A stretch of DNA of 47,445 bases from Acetobacteraceae bacterium (GTDB lineage Bacteria; Pseudomonadota; Alphaproteobacteria; Acetobacterales; Acetobacteraceae). Below, one piece after another: positions 24,620-32,491 of the stretch. The translations under genes and the position numbers were made by a program. A model generated the notes under the pieces. That model was given only the letters and a program-made list of their open reading frames with translations, ran no database searches and was not told the origin of the DNA. Location of the stretch: positions 1 through 47,445 of the forward strand of contig JAIEOO010000041.1 of assembly GCA_019750475.1 (NCBI GenBank), written 5' to 3'. Positions within the stretch are counted from its first letter, which is position 1, and each line of letters begins with the position of its first letter.

Positions 24620-25021
24620 ATGACGGACACCCCCGCACCGCCGCGCCAGACCGTGCTGCGCATCCCTGCCGGCGCGACAACCAGCAACCACCTTCCTCAA
24701 GCGCACGAGCGGCCAACCGCCATCACGGTCCCGGCGCACTTCACCGGGACCAGCCTCGCCTTCGAATTCGCCGCCATCGCGCCCTGGACGCGGGAGCCCG
24801 GCGAGTGGCGGCCGAGGCGCTTCCCGGACGGCACTGTCACCGCGCTGACAGTATCCGGCGGCTGCCGAATCAGCCTGAGCCCGAATGCGCTCAGTGACGC
24901 GCCGTTCTTCCGCATCGCGGCGGCCGAGCCGCAGGCGGAGGAGACCGACTTCATCCTGCACTTTGGCGACGAACCGGAGGCGTCGGTCGAACTGCCCGCC
25001 GAGGATCCGCAGCCCGCCTGA
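24620..25021 (+). CDS. small beta-rich element protein A (paralogue of 25093)
   Basis: A 133-residue protein. It shares QTVLRIxAGxTTSxH, then RPTAITVPAHFTGTSLAF, with the 124-residue protein from 25093, so the two are tandem paralogues. The pattern of a short beta-strand opening followed by FTGTSL is shared with small proteins found in many tailed-phage structural regions. Extra insertions (WTREPGEWRPRRFP) and an acidic tail set it apart. A phage surface or capsid-associated role is inferred. A 17-bp hairpin follows at 25028. Confidence 0.65.
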   Translation: MTDTPAPPRQTVLRIPAGATTSNHLPQAHERPTAITVPAHFTGTSLAFEFAAIAPWTREPGEWRPRRFPDGTVTALTVSGGCRISLSPNALSDAPFFRIAAAEPQAEETDFILHFGDEPEASVELPAEDPQPA

Positions 25022-25027
25022 CGTCTT

Positions 25028-25068
25028 CGCCGGCAGGGGTGTGACCTGAACTCACACCCCTGCCGGCG
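25028..25068 (+). terminator. 17-bp hairpin after the first paralogue
   Basis: A perfect 17-bp stem (25028-25044 with 25052-25068) and a 7-nt loop, starting 7 bp after the stop codon. No T run follows, so it may terminate, attenuate, or stabilise the upstream mRNA. It lies 24 bp before the second paralogue's ATG. Confidence 0.6.
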
Positions 25069-25092
25069 CCCATCCCCAGGGAGCCCATCGCA

Positions 25093-25467
25093 ATGACCCT
25101 ACGCCAGCATGAACAACGCCAGACGGTGCTGCGCATTGCCGCCGGCGGCACCACCAGCGCCCACTTCGAACTCATGAACCGCAAGCCCACGGCCGTCATG
25201 GTCCCCGCGAACTTCACGGGCACCAGCCTGACAATCACCGCCGCGCCCTACACCCTGGATCCGAGCCGCCCGGATGGCTGCGGCCCAGGGCCTTCCGCCT
25301 TCACGCCCGCGCTCAGCGCCGCCGGCCAGGCGATGACGCTGCAGGCCGGCCCCGGTCGCGCCATCGCGCTGCAGCCCGGCGCATCGCAGGGCCTGCCCTT
25401 CATCCGCTTCGTCGCGGATGCGGCTCAGCTCATCGATACCGACCTGATCCTGATCCACGGCGCCTGA
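25093..25467 (+). CDS. small beta-rich element protein B (paralogue of 24620)
   Basis: A 124-residue protein starting MTLRQHEQRQTVLRIAAGGT, then KPTAVMVPANFTGTSLTITA, which tracks the 24620 protein. The central part (MTLQAGPGRAIALQPGASQG) and the end (RFVADAAQLIDTDLILIHG) resemble the second half of phage small structural proteins that end in a hydrophobic beta strand. GGGAG precedes the ATG. No transmembrane segment. Likely arose by duplication; the product may be a virion decoration or assembly factor, which is inferred. Confidence 0.65.
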   Translation: MTLRQHEQRQTVLRIAAGGTTSAHFELMNRKPTAVMVPANFTGTSLTITAAPYTLDPSRPDGCGPGPSAFTPALSAAGQAMTLQAGPGRAIALQPGASQGLPFIRFVADAAQLIDTDLILIHGA

Positions 25468-25481
25468 GCGCGACGCGGCGG

Positions 25482-25730
25482 CTACCGGCCGCGCGTCGTC
25501 ACGCTGCCCACCTGGCGCCCCGCGCGGTCCCGCACGATGCCGTCGCCCCGCGCCGTGCCCGTGACGCTGCCCACCTGGCGGCCGGCCCTGTCCCGCACCA
25601 CCAGGTCCCCCCGCGCCGTCGGCGTCACCGTGCCCACCATGCGGTCCCCGCGGTCGCGGATCCCGACGTCGCGCGCCTGGGTGAGGCTGGGCAGGGCGAG
25701 GAGGGCGAGGGCGATGACAAAGCGGAGCAT
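25482..25730 (-). CDS. small secreted repeat protein
   Basis: An 82-residue protein. MLRFVIALALLALPSLTQA is a signal peptide. The rest is made of near-identical tandem units: RDRGDRMVGTVTPTARGDLV, then VRDRAGRQVGSVT twice, ending TTRGR. Each unit is about 20 residues (charged turn RDRxGR, short hydrophobic strand), compatible with a beta-repeat. The start at 25730 gives the signal peptide; the longer frame is Arg/Pro-rich noise. It converges on the paralogue at 25093 with a 14-bp gap. Function unknown; envelope-exposed. Confidence 0.7.
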   Translation of the reverse strand: MLRFVIALALLALPSLTQARDVGIRDRGDRMVGTVTPTARGDLVVRDRAGRQVGSVTGTARGDGIVRDRAGRQVGSVTTRGR

Positions 25731-25944
25731 GGCGGCACCCCAGGGGAGGGCAGCACTCTGACGCGGCCGGGCGGCGATTCCGTGGCAGAAAGCGAGGGGG
25801 CCGGTTGCGACGCCGCTCCGGCCGGACAGGGTCGTCTGTGGCGGGCGTCCGCTGGTTTCCTGCCGGGGCCCTCGCCGCCAGGATAGGGACGGCAGCACCC
25901 CGACACAACCAAAGGCGCACCGCTGGCGCGGCGATCGCGCCCGC

Positions 25945-26445
25945 CTAGCTGCGGGGCTTCACGCCGATCGCGGCGAAGGCGCCCGCCCAGCTCGCGGCCG
26001 TGGCCTCGCTGCCCGTCATCGGCGGGGCGTCGGGCGTCAGGCGCGGGTTGCGGTGAGCCGCCATCCTCGCCGAGAGGCCGGGCCTCTCAGGGCCAGCGCC
26101 GGCGGCCGCGGCCTCGAGCGCGGCGATCGCCGTCTTCCGGTCCATCTTCACGTTGGCGGCGAGGGTGGCCGCGAGCTGCGGCAGGCGCCGCCCGGCCTCA
26201 CAGGTGAAGATCGCGATGCACCGCGCGCGTTCCTTCGCGCGGGCGCGGGCGGCCGGCGTGTTGCCCTCCATATCGGCGTCGGGATCGGCCGAGACGGGCG
26301 CCGGCGGCTTCGGCGGAACGCTCGCCCGCAGCTCGGCCGCCAGCCGGGCGACGAAGGCAGGATGCCCACCGCGGAGGGCGGGCACAGGCACGGGGGCGCG
26401 CGAGGCCAGATGCGTCGGGCCGCCGGGGAGGAACTTGCGGATCAT
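25945..26445 (-). CDS. scaffold-like protein resembling the C-terminal tail of phage prohead proteases
   Basis: A 166-residue protein. The segment ARAKERARCIAIFTCEAGRR, then LAATLAANVKMDRKTAIAAL, matches the helical tail found after S49/ClpP-type prohead protease domains in tailed phages, a region that also serves as scaffold. No protease domain is present, so this is a stand-alone tail, or the remnant of a lost protease. The N-terminal ~60 residues are Pro-rich and disordered. ATG overlaps the stop of the baseplate-hub gene as ATGA. Role inferred. Confidence 0.6.
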   Translation of the reverse strand: MIRKFLPGGPTHLASRAPVPVPALRGGHPAFVARLAAELRASVPPKPPAPVSADPDADMEGNTPAARARAKERARCIAIFTCEAGRRLPQLAATLAANVKMDRKTAIAALEAAAAGAGPERPGLSARMAAHRNPRLTPDAPPMTGSEATAASWAGAFAAIGVKPRS

Positions 26446-27746
26446 CGAGGGGTGCTCCCGGTTGAAGAGGAGGCGCCGGGCCGGTTCAACGGCTGCGCAC
26501 CAGCCGGAAGCCCAGGGTCGCGCTCGACGGCGCGCCAGTTGCCACGGCCGCGTGAGGGCGTCGGATCGGGGGGCTCCGGCGTGTAGCCATCGACGGGCCC
26601 GAGCTCGAGCTCGACGCGGCGGCCTTCCTTACCCAGGGTCCAGGTGACGCGCGCAACCAGAAGCTCTTCCTCGAAATTCAGCCGCTCGGCCCGCAGCGTC
26701 ACCAGGCGGTTGGGCCACCAGGGTTCATCCCCGTGGTACCAGCCCTTCACCGTCACCGTCGCGCGGAGGCCCTTCGCCCGGTCGCGCGCCACCTGCCATT
26801 CGGCGCGGCGCAGCGCCTCCGCCGTCGTCACGCCCTGCTTCGGGTCGATGACGCGCGGGCGGTACCGCGGCACTTCGTCATCGCGGATGGCGCCGAGGAT
26901 GTTCGGCTGGGCGCGACCGGCCGGCGGGGGCGGCCCTTCGCGGTTTTCGGGGTCAACCAAACGCCATGCGCCTTCCCCGGCCGACTGGCCGAGGACGTGC
27001 GTCAGGCTGAAGCGCTCATTCTGCTTGCGGGTGATGGTGCAGGAGAGCGTGTCCGTCAGGTCCAGAACGTCGAGATACCGCTGCTCGCCGGCGCGGGTGA
27101 TGACCAGGTTGCCCTTCGCATCGTCCGTGAGGATCACGCCGCGGAGATCCGCGAGCGGCTTCAGCACGTCATGCACGCTCTTGCCCGGCTCGGCGGCCAC
27201 CAGCGGGAAGACCTCAGCCGAGATGTATTCCTCGATGACTTCGATCCCGAAGGGCTGGCACAGGGCGCGCGCCGCTGCGGCGAGGGTGACGCCGCGCATT
27301 TCCTGACCTGGCGGCATCGGCACGCAATCGAGAAGGTCCCCGACGCGGGAACGGCCGAGGGCGGCGAATTCCAGCCCGTCTTTCGCCACCTTGGCCTCGA
27401 CACCCTCGACGTAGCCGGTGACGGTCAGGATGCCATCGAGCCGCACCGCGGTCCGGGCAAAGGGCGGGATGACGCCTGGCGCCTCGCCCGCGATGCGGTC
27501 GCTGTACTTCACATCGAAATCGGCGGCCAAGCGCTCGATCCCGCGCGTCACGCGGATGGATTGCCAGCCTTGGTGCGGCTGCCCGTTCACGAGCACCGTG
27601 AAGGCCTCGGCCGTCTCGCCGGGCGGCGCCTCGATCAGGGCGTCATCGTCGCCCGACGTCCACTTGTTCGGGTTCTCTGGCCCCACCGTCCAGTCTTCGT
27701 CCGGCAGGGGCTCATCCCACTCGCCGTGGATGTAGGCGTCGCTCAT
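26442..27746 (-). CDS. Mu gp44-like baseplate hub / tail protein
   Basis: A 434-residue protein resembling the phage Mu gp44 / P2 gpD baseplate-hub family: an N-terminal VLVNGQPHQGWQSIRVTRGI domain, the middle DFDVKYSDR and VTGYVEGVE strands, GIEVIEEYISAE, and a C-terminal LRATVTVKGWYHGDEPWWPN block with LELGPVDGYTPEPP. Gp44-type proteins form the hub at the tip of a contractile tail. The N-terminal ~45 residues are acidic and Trp-rich and are not part of the core family. It overlaps the tape-measure gene as ATGA. No contractile-sheath gene is visible in the element, so the hub may serve a helper's tail or be a remnant. Confidence 0.82.
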   Translation of the reverse strand: MSDAYIHGEWDEPLPDEDWTVGPENPNKWTSGDDDALIEAPPGETAEAFTVLVNGQPHQGWQSIRVTRGIERLAADFDVKYSDRIAGEAPGVIPPFARTAVRLDGILTVTGYVEGVEAKVAKDGLEFAALGRSRVGDLLDCVPMPPGQEMRGVTLAAAARALCQPFGIEVIEEYISAEVFPLVAAEPGKSVHDVLKPLADLRGVILTDDAKGNLVITRAGEQRYLDVLDLTDTLSCTITRKQNERFSLTHVLGQSAGEGAWRLVDPENREGPPPPAGRAQPNILGAIRDDEVPRYRPRVIDPKQGVTTAEALRRAEWQVARDRAKGLRATVTVKGWYHGDEPWWPNRLVTLRAERLNFEEELLVARVTWTLGKEGRRVELELGPVDGYTPEPPDPTPSRGRGNWRAVERDPGLPAGAQPLNRPGASSSTGSTPR

Positions 27747-29530
27747 CCGAAGGCGTACCCCACATCGACGGAGAGGCCGGAGGACGCCCCCTCAGGGCTG
27801 ACCCGGGCGCCCTGCGGCACGTTGCGGAAGTCCACCACCACACGGCCAGCCGCACCGGCTGCCCCTGGCGCCGGCGTCGCCATGCTATCGCGCCAGCCGC
27901 CGGGCGGGGGAGGCTGCGCACCGGAGCGGTTGCGCCAGTTGTCGCGCTGCTGCTGCTGCACGGACGGGGCGCGCGGGCCGAGCTGTTGCTGTGGCGGCTG
28001 GCCGGGCTGACCCTGCTGCCCGCTGCCGAACTGCCGCCCGACCCAGGACGCGGCCTCACGGATGGCATCCACGATGGGCCGGATGCGCTGCCACGCGCTT
28101 TCGAAGATACCGACGACGCCATCCCACAGGCCCCGGAAGAAGTCCTGGATGCCGCCCCAATTGTCGATGAGCTGCTGTGCCGCAACGACGGCGCCGCCGA
28201 CCACCGCGCGGATGATCCGGCCGCCGAATTCAGCGGCTTCGCGAATGGCCTGCCACAGGGTGGTGAAGAGCGGCCCCACCGTCTCCCACGCGCCTTTCAG
28301 CCATTCGGAGATGCCTTCCCAGTTGTTGTAGATGACGTAGGCGGCGCCCGCGAAGGCCATGACGGCGAGGTTGAGCGGCGAGAAGGCCAGCGCACCCAGC
28401 GCGATCAGCCCCTTGCCAAGCGCGCCGATGATGCCGGCAGCCCCGAACGTGCCCAGGCCGATCAGCACATTGCCGAGGCCCCCGACGCGCTCGATCAGCG
28501 TGCCGAGCCCCGACACCAGCGACCGCGCGCCGTCGATGATGGGCTGCCAGTTGATGCTGCGCACGGCGTCGCTGATCTTGTTGAAGGCGTCCGAGAAGCC
28601 CGACGCGATGATCTCCCGGTTCTGCACCAGGAAGCCCTCCGCGGCGCGCGCGATGCTCGTGAGCGCGCCGAAGAGGTTGCGGCCGATCGCATGACCAACA
28701 TCGGTGACGGCCGTGTTGAGGGCCGAGAACGCCTCCCGCATGGCCTTGCCGCGCTCGATATCCTCCGGCGTGAATAGCGGGCGGCCGGCGATCTCGTCAT
28801 TCGCGCGGATGCTGGCCGTCGCCTCGCGGAGTTTCGTCAGCATCGGGATCAGGTTGAGCCCGGCGGAGCCGAAGGCCTCCTGGGCGATCTGCACCCGGTT
28901 GAAATGGCTGCGCGTGCCCTCGAGGGTTCGGCCGAGATCCTGGAACACGTCCGTCACCGGACGGATTCGGCCCTGAGCGTCGCGGAGCCGGATGCCGAGC
29001 CGGTCCAGCATCGAGGCGAATTCCTGATTTCCGCCCTGAGCGGCGGAGATCATGTTCTGCTGTAGGGCGAGAAGGCCGGAGGAGACGTTCGAACTCCCGA
29101 CGCCGGCGGCATCGGCCGCGACGCGGAAGCTGCGGAGCTGATCGTTCGACGCCCCGATCTGACGCGCCACCCCGTCCAACGCGTTCGCCGAATCGCCGAG
29201 GCCTGTCGCGGCATCGGCCGCCGACTGCGCCAGGCCAATCAGCCCCCGCGCCGACAGTGCGGCGCCGAGCCCGCCCAACGCTGGCAGCAGCAGGTTCACG
29301 CCGCCCCGCAGCGTCTGCAGCGCCTGGCCGGCCTGGGCCGCTTGGTTGCGGACCGCGGGCAGGCCCATGTTGTTGCCGAGGCGCGTCATCGCCTCGCCGA
29401 GTCCCCGGACCGACTGCGATACGTTGGCCAACGGATTCGTCAGGCCAGCGATGCGCCCGCTGATTTGCCGGAGAGGGCCCGTGGCCTTGTCGACCGCCGT
29501 GATGACGGCGCGGAAGGTGGCGTCAGCCAT
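27743..29530 (-). CDS. phage tail tape-measure-like protein
   Basis: A 595-residue protein. The N-terminal part opens MADATFRAVITAVDKATGPL, typical of tape-measure proteins, then a long helical region with repeated Ala/Gly/Leu. Hydrophobic segments lie at ~350-400 (IGLGTFGAAGIIGALGKGL; FSPLNLAVMAFAGAAYVIY) as in tail-tip/tape proteins that cross the host membrane. A YNNWEGISEWLKGAWE block and a Gln/Pro-rich stretch (GQPGQPPQQQLG) follow. It is shorter than most tape measures, fitting a short tail or a modified protein. Start at 29530 is the first Met; ATGA overlap with the downstream hub gene. Confidence 0.8.
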   Translation of the reverse strand: MADATFRAVITAVDKATGPLRQISGRIAGLTNPLANVSQSVRGLGEAMTRLGNNMGLPAVRNQAAQAGQALQTLRGGVNLLLPALGGLGAALSARGLIGLAQSAADAATGLGDSANALDGVARQIGASNDQLRSFRVAADAAGVGSSNVSSGLLALQQNMISAAQGGNQEFASMLDRLGIRLRDAQGRIRPVTDVFQDLGRTLEGTRSHFNRVQIAQEAFGSAGLNLIPMLTKLREATASIRANDEIAGRPLFTPEDIERGKAMREAFSALNTAVTDVGHAIGRNLFGALTSIARAAEGFLVQNREIIASGFSDAFNKISDAVRSINWQPIIDGARSLVSGLGTLIERVGGLGNVLIGLGTFGAAGIIGALGKGLIALGALAFSPLNLAVMAFAGAAYVIYNNWEGISEWLKGAWETVGPLFTTLWQAIREAAEFGGRIIRAVVGGAVVAAQQLIDNWGGIQDFFRGLWDGVVGIFESAWQRIRPIVDAIREAASWVGRQFGSGQQGQPGQPPQQQLGPRAPSVQQQQRDNWRNRSGAQPPPPGGWRDSMATPAPGAAGAAGRVVVDFRNVPQGARVSPEGASSGLSVDVGYAFG

Positions 29531-29566
29531 GATGCGCTCCTCGCGTGGGGTTCGGCTGCGTCACGG

Positions 29567-30394
29567 TCAGAGGCGAACCGGATAAGGTTCGCCGTTGAAG
29601 GGGCCTGCCCAAGTATTGGAACCGATCTTGCGAAACTTGCCCTCCGCCGTCTCGCGCCGCAGCTGCTCCTGCAGGCGCTCGTTGGCTTCGCGATACGCTC
29701 TGTCGGTTGCTTCGCGCTCGGCTGCCGACCGGGTCATGGCCTTGTGCCGCGACGCCGGTGTGTCGTCGTCAGGGCCGCCCAGCGGGCGCCAAGCATCCTC
29801 CGACATCACCTCCCCGTCGGGCGCGGGAAGCTGCGTCACCTTGCCCATCATCGCGAAGCCGCCGAACAGCTCCACCCAGGCGGGCATAAGGGCCGGCAGC
29901 TCCGCGCGTTCCCCTTCCGCCATCTGGCCGATCGCATTCACGGTAAGGTCGTGCTCGTGCGCGGCTTCCTCCTCGAGGCGCAGCAGCGCGACGATCGCCG
30001 CCGAGGCTGCCGGGTATTCTTCCCTCCAACGTCGTACGAACTCCGCGCTCTTGGCGTTGCTGGCCTCGATGCGCTCGACCATGGCGGCGACGCGCTCGCG
30101 CCGCTCGGCATCGGCCAGCATGTCCTGCAGCCGGGCGAGGAGGACGGCCAGGCGCTCAGCTTCATGCCGCTCGCGGCCAGCGGTGCGCTCGAGCTGCTCG
30201 ATCTCGTCATACGTCGCATCGAGGAGGCGTGCGTCACGCTGCGCCATCGCATCCGTCGCGGCCTTGTGGTGCTGCGCCACCGCCTCCTCGGTCCGGGCGA
30301 TGGCCTCGCGCGCGGCGGCGGAGCTGTCATCCTTCGGCAGGTACTTTTCGAAGGCGGCGGGAAACGGGAGCGGCTTCGGATCAGCGTCGGGCAT
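29567..30394 (-). CDS. coiled-coil element protein of unknown function
   Basis: A 275-residue protein. Residues ~20-120 form an almost uninterrupted charged helix (SSAAAREAIARTEEAVAQHH; ERRERVAAMVERIEASNAKS), then a Trp-containing block, then a second helix and a tail with FRKIGSNTWAGPFNGEPYPV. It is the first gene of the tail block, 36 bp upstream of the tape measure. Such proteins in this position are often tail-assembly chaperones or minor virion proteins, but I recognise no family. Confidence 0.65.
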   Translation of the reverse strand: MPDADPKPLPFPAAFEKYLPKDDSSAAAREAIARTEEAVAQHHKAATDAMAQRDARLLDATYDEIEQLERTAGRERHEAERLAVLLARLQDMLADAERRERVAAMVERIEASNAKSAEFVRRWREEYPAASAAIVALLRLEEEAAHEHDLTVNAIGQMAEGERAELPALMPAWVELFGGFAMMGKVTQLPAPDGEVMSEDAWRPLGGPDDDTPASRHKAMTRSAAEREATDRAYREANERLQEQLRRETAEGKFRKIGSNTWAGPFNGEPYPVRL

Positions 30395-30541
30395 GGTGGC
30401 TTTCCAGGGCTCGCGCCGTCACCGGCGCACGATGCGGAGGCCCCAAGGATACCGCCCCGCCGCATGTGCCCCGGCGAGGTTTCGTGCGGCCAAGTGCGGC
30501 CAACGACTGCCATCGCGCCTGAATTCGTCGCTCTCGGCCGC

Positions 30542-31876
30542 TCAGCTCGCGGCGACGCGCTTTCGCCGCAGCGCAACCACCGCCCCCACCTGGCGCGAGC
30601 TGCGGCGAAGCGGCCCGGCCTCCTCCCGTGCGCAGGCCAGAACGTGCTGCGCCCACAGGTCCAGCGCAGCGCGGCGCTCATCGAGGAACTGGAAGAGCTG
30701 ATACACGCCCTTCACGCCGCTATTCGTCGCCGGCGCCTGGTGGCTGAGGATGCGATCGGCCACGTCCGTCGAGACGCCGAGGCGCGCCATGGTGGTGACG
30801 CCGGCGCGCCGGAAGTCGTGGAAGCGCCAGGGCGGCAGCTCGGCCGGCTCGAGGCCGGCCTTGCGGCGCTCCGTCGCGATCTCGGCATCGAGGCGGAGCT
30901 TGAACTTCGCGAAGCCGCTCACCGGCGTCTCCCCCGTGGTGGTGAAGACAAGGGGGCTTCCCTCCGGCACCGGCTGCGCCTCGAGGAGGGCGAGCACCTG
31001 GGGCGAGAGCGGGACGATGTGCGTCGCCTTGTTCTTCATCCGCTCGCGCGGGATCCGCCACTCCCGCTGATCGGCGAGGATCTCCGCCCGACGCATCCCG
31101 GCGACTTCCCGCAGCCGCTGCAGCGTCAACAGCAGCACCTGCACATAGCTGCCGAGGGGCGGGCCGATGCGCTCCGCCGCCCGCCAGATGGCGCCGATCT
31201 CCTCATCCGTCAGTAGCCGTTCGCGGCCTTGCTCCCGGGGCAGGGCCAGGGCCCGATGCGCCGGGTTCGCCGGCAGCTCGGCATGGTCCATGCCCCAGTT
31301 GTAGCAGGCGTGCAGGTAGCGGCTGACGTGCCGCGCCATGCTTTCACCGCGCTCATCCCAAATGGCCTGCAGCGCCTCCCGCGCGTCGGCGCGGGTGATC
31401 TCGGCCGCCGGCCGGTCCACCCAGGCGGCGAGCTGGGCGAGGAGATCGCGCCGCGCGTCGTAGGCGTGGCGGCTGCCGCCGCCGAGGCCCTCATCATGCC
31501 AGCGCTGCACCAGGACGCCGAAGGTGAAGGCCTCCCGCGCCTGGCGCTCGCGTTCGGCCTCGCGGGCTGCCTCGGCCGCGCGGGCGGCGGCGCGCCGCTC
31601 CTCGAGGGGGTCCTGCCCCAGCTTCAGTGACAAGCGGGCTTTCTCGGCTAGGGAACGCGCCTGATCGGGCGTGATGACGCCGTACTCGCCCAGGGGGAGG
31701 CGCACCGTCCGGCCTTCCTGGCGGTACTGGAACAGGAACAGGCGTGAGCCGGCGGCCGTGGCCCGGACGCCGAAGCCCTTCAGCTCGGCATCGAACAGCA
31801 GTGCGTCTTTTCGGCCAGGCGGGCAGGTGAAGGCGTCAACGACGCGCTTCGTCAGGCGGGACCGGCCGCGGCTCAC
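30542..31876 (-). CDS. tyrosine site-specific integrase (DUF4102/Arm-DNA-bind type)
   Basis: A 444-residue integrase. Residues 1-~90 are the arm-binding domain (FDAELKGFGVRAT, LPLGEYGVITPDQARSLAEK). The core-binding domain spans ~115-215. The catalytic domain has R254 (TLQRLREV), K near 281-283, H353-x2-R356 (FHDFRRAG), H379 (LSHQ) and nucleophile Y392 (GVYQLF). All five catalytic positions are present, so the enzyme looks functional. It sits next to the right attachment site, on the minus strand, and would act on the tRNA-Thr core. No obvious excisionase lies beside it; the AlpA-like protein may serve. Confidence 0.95.
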   Translation of the reverse strand: MSRGRSRLTKRVVDAFTCPPGRKDALLFDAELKGFGVRATAAGSRLFLFQYRQEGRTVRLPLGEYGVITPDQARSLAEKARLSLKLGQDPLEERRAAARAAEAAREAERERQAREAFTFGVLVQRWHDEGLGGGSRHAYDARRDLLAQLAAWVDRPAAEITRADAREALQAIWDERGESMARHVSRYLHACYNWGMDHAELPANPAHRALALPREQGRERLLTDEEIGAIWRAAERIGPPLGSYVQVLLLTLQRLREVAGMRRAEILADQREWRIPRERMKNKATHIVPLSPQVLALLEAQPVPEGSPLVFTTTGETPVSGFAKFKLRLDAEIATERRKAGLEPAELPPWRFHDFRRAGVTTMARLGVSTDVADRILSHQAPATNSGVKGVYQLFQFLDERRAALDLWAQHVLACAREEAGPLRRSSRQVGAVVALRRKRVAAS

Positions 31877-32186
31877 GACGGCAGCCCCTGGGGAGAACGG
31901 GAGAATGGGGGAGAACCCCGGTTCTCACCGAGGTTCAGGGAAAAAGTGAGCCAAAAACAGGTAATTATCATTGAGTGAGAACGGGAGAACACATAGAGCC
32001 CCATTTTTCCAGTCCTCTCCATGTCCTGAGAGCCCTGCCAGAGGGCTTGCGGACCCGCTGCGGACTCCCGTGAGAGGGTAGTGTGGGCACTCCCTGGCAC
32101 TCAATGGCAACAACGACAGATAGGCGAGGCTAAGTATTTCCTCGCTTGTCTGCCCGTGGCACCGCTTGGCTGTGAATATTATGAGA
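31877..32186. other. integrase upstream region with GAGAAC repeats
   Basis: 310 bp between the integrase start and the right core. GGGAGAACGGGAGAA (31891-31905), the 16-bp palindrome GAGAACCCCGGTTCTC (31911-31926), GGTTCTCACCGAGGTT (31920-31935) and GTGAGAACGGGAGAAC (31975-31990) cover the integrase promoter area. The last is the exact inverse of 14703-14718. GGCACTC repeats at 32086-32102 and an AT-rich patch at 31956-31972 are also present. No gene seen. Confidence 0.6.
32048..32066 (+). promoter_or_regulatory. right arm-type integrase site candidate
   Basis: GCGGAC, 5 bp, then GCGGACTC, identical in arrangement and orientation to 13931-13949, and 120 bp inside the right core. Confidence 0.5.
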
Positions 32187-32232
32187 CTTGTAAGCGGTAG
32201 GTCGTCGGTTCAATCCCGACACCCGGCACCAC
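32187..32232. repeat. right attachment site (attR core, 46 bp)
   Basis: Exact direct copy of 13827-13872: the 3' part of tRNA-Thr(TGT) from the anticodon loop. The 5' half of a tRNA is absent upstream, so this is a partial copy, not a second tRNA gene. Confidence 0.93.
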
Positions 32233-32491
32233 CGTCCGCGTCCACGGCCCAGCCCTCCGGGAAGCGGCGCAGCACGCCCACCTGGTCGGCCACGCCCTCC
32301 TCGCGGTGCCGGCGCAGGTGGCTGATCACCCCGAATCGCCCCAGCTCGCGCCACAGCCGTTGCCGCGCGTCATCCTCGACCTCCCGCGCCTCGGCCGGCG
32401 AGGTCACCTCGTAGCAATACCGGGCCAGGGTGCGGCCCTCGCGCTCGAAGCGCAGGGCCACGCGCATGGGATAGACCGACGAATCCGCCAT
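32210..32491 (-). CDS. small protein of unknown function whose 3' end lies in the attachment core
   Basis: A 93-residue predicted cytoplasmic protein with an antiparallel strand-rich first half (MRVALRFEREGRTLARYCYE) and a charged helix (AEAREVEDDARQRLWRELGR). The stop codon is in the attR repeat, at the tRNA T loop. Because the core is identical at both ends, the protein would end the same way with or without the element. ATG at 32491 is used; a TTG at 32509 with GGGAG close upstream is an alternative. No domain recognised. Confidence 0.6.
   Translation of the reverse strand: MADSSVYPMRVALRFEREGRTLARYCYEVTSPAEAREVEDDARQRLWRELGRFGVISHLRRHREEGVADQVGVLRRFPEGWAVDADGGAGCRD

Larger units (their letters stand above)
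13827..32232. mobile_element. 18.36-kb integrated element in tRNA-Thr: phage satellite (PICI-like) or defective prophage
   Basis: The element is bounded by the 46-bp direct repeats and carries a tyrosine integrase next to the right end. It contains an AlpA-like regulator, a primase/helicase pair, a Nu1-like small terminase, a baseplate hub, a tape-measure-like protein, and accessory genes including a Cas2-like protein. No large terminase, portal, capsid, tail sheath/tube or lysis gene is recognisable. That gene set and size fit a satellite that borrows a helper's virion, but a decayed Mu-like-tailed prophage is the alternative. Matched repeat pairs at both ends (GCGGAC-N5-GCGGACTC; GTTCTC arrays) suggest the recombination machinery may still be functional. 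Confidence 0.88.

Noticed and set aside
32187-32232. A second tRNA-Thr gene at the right end
   Set aside because: Only the 3' part from the anticodon loop is present; no acceptor 5' strand or D arm upstream.
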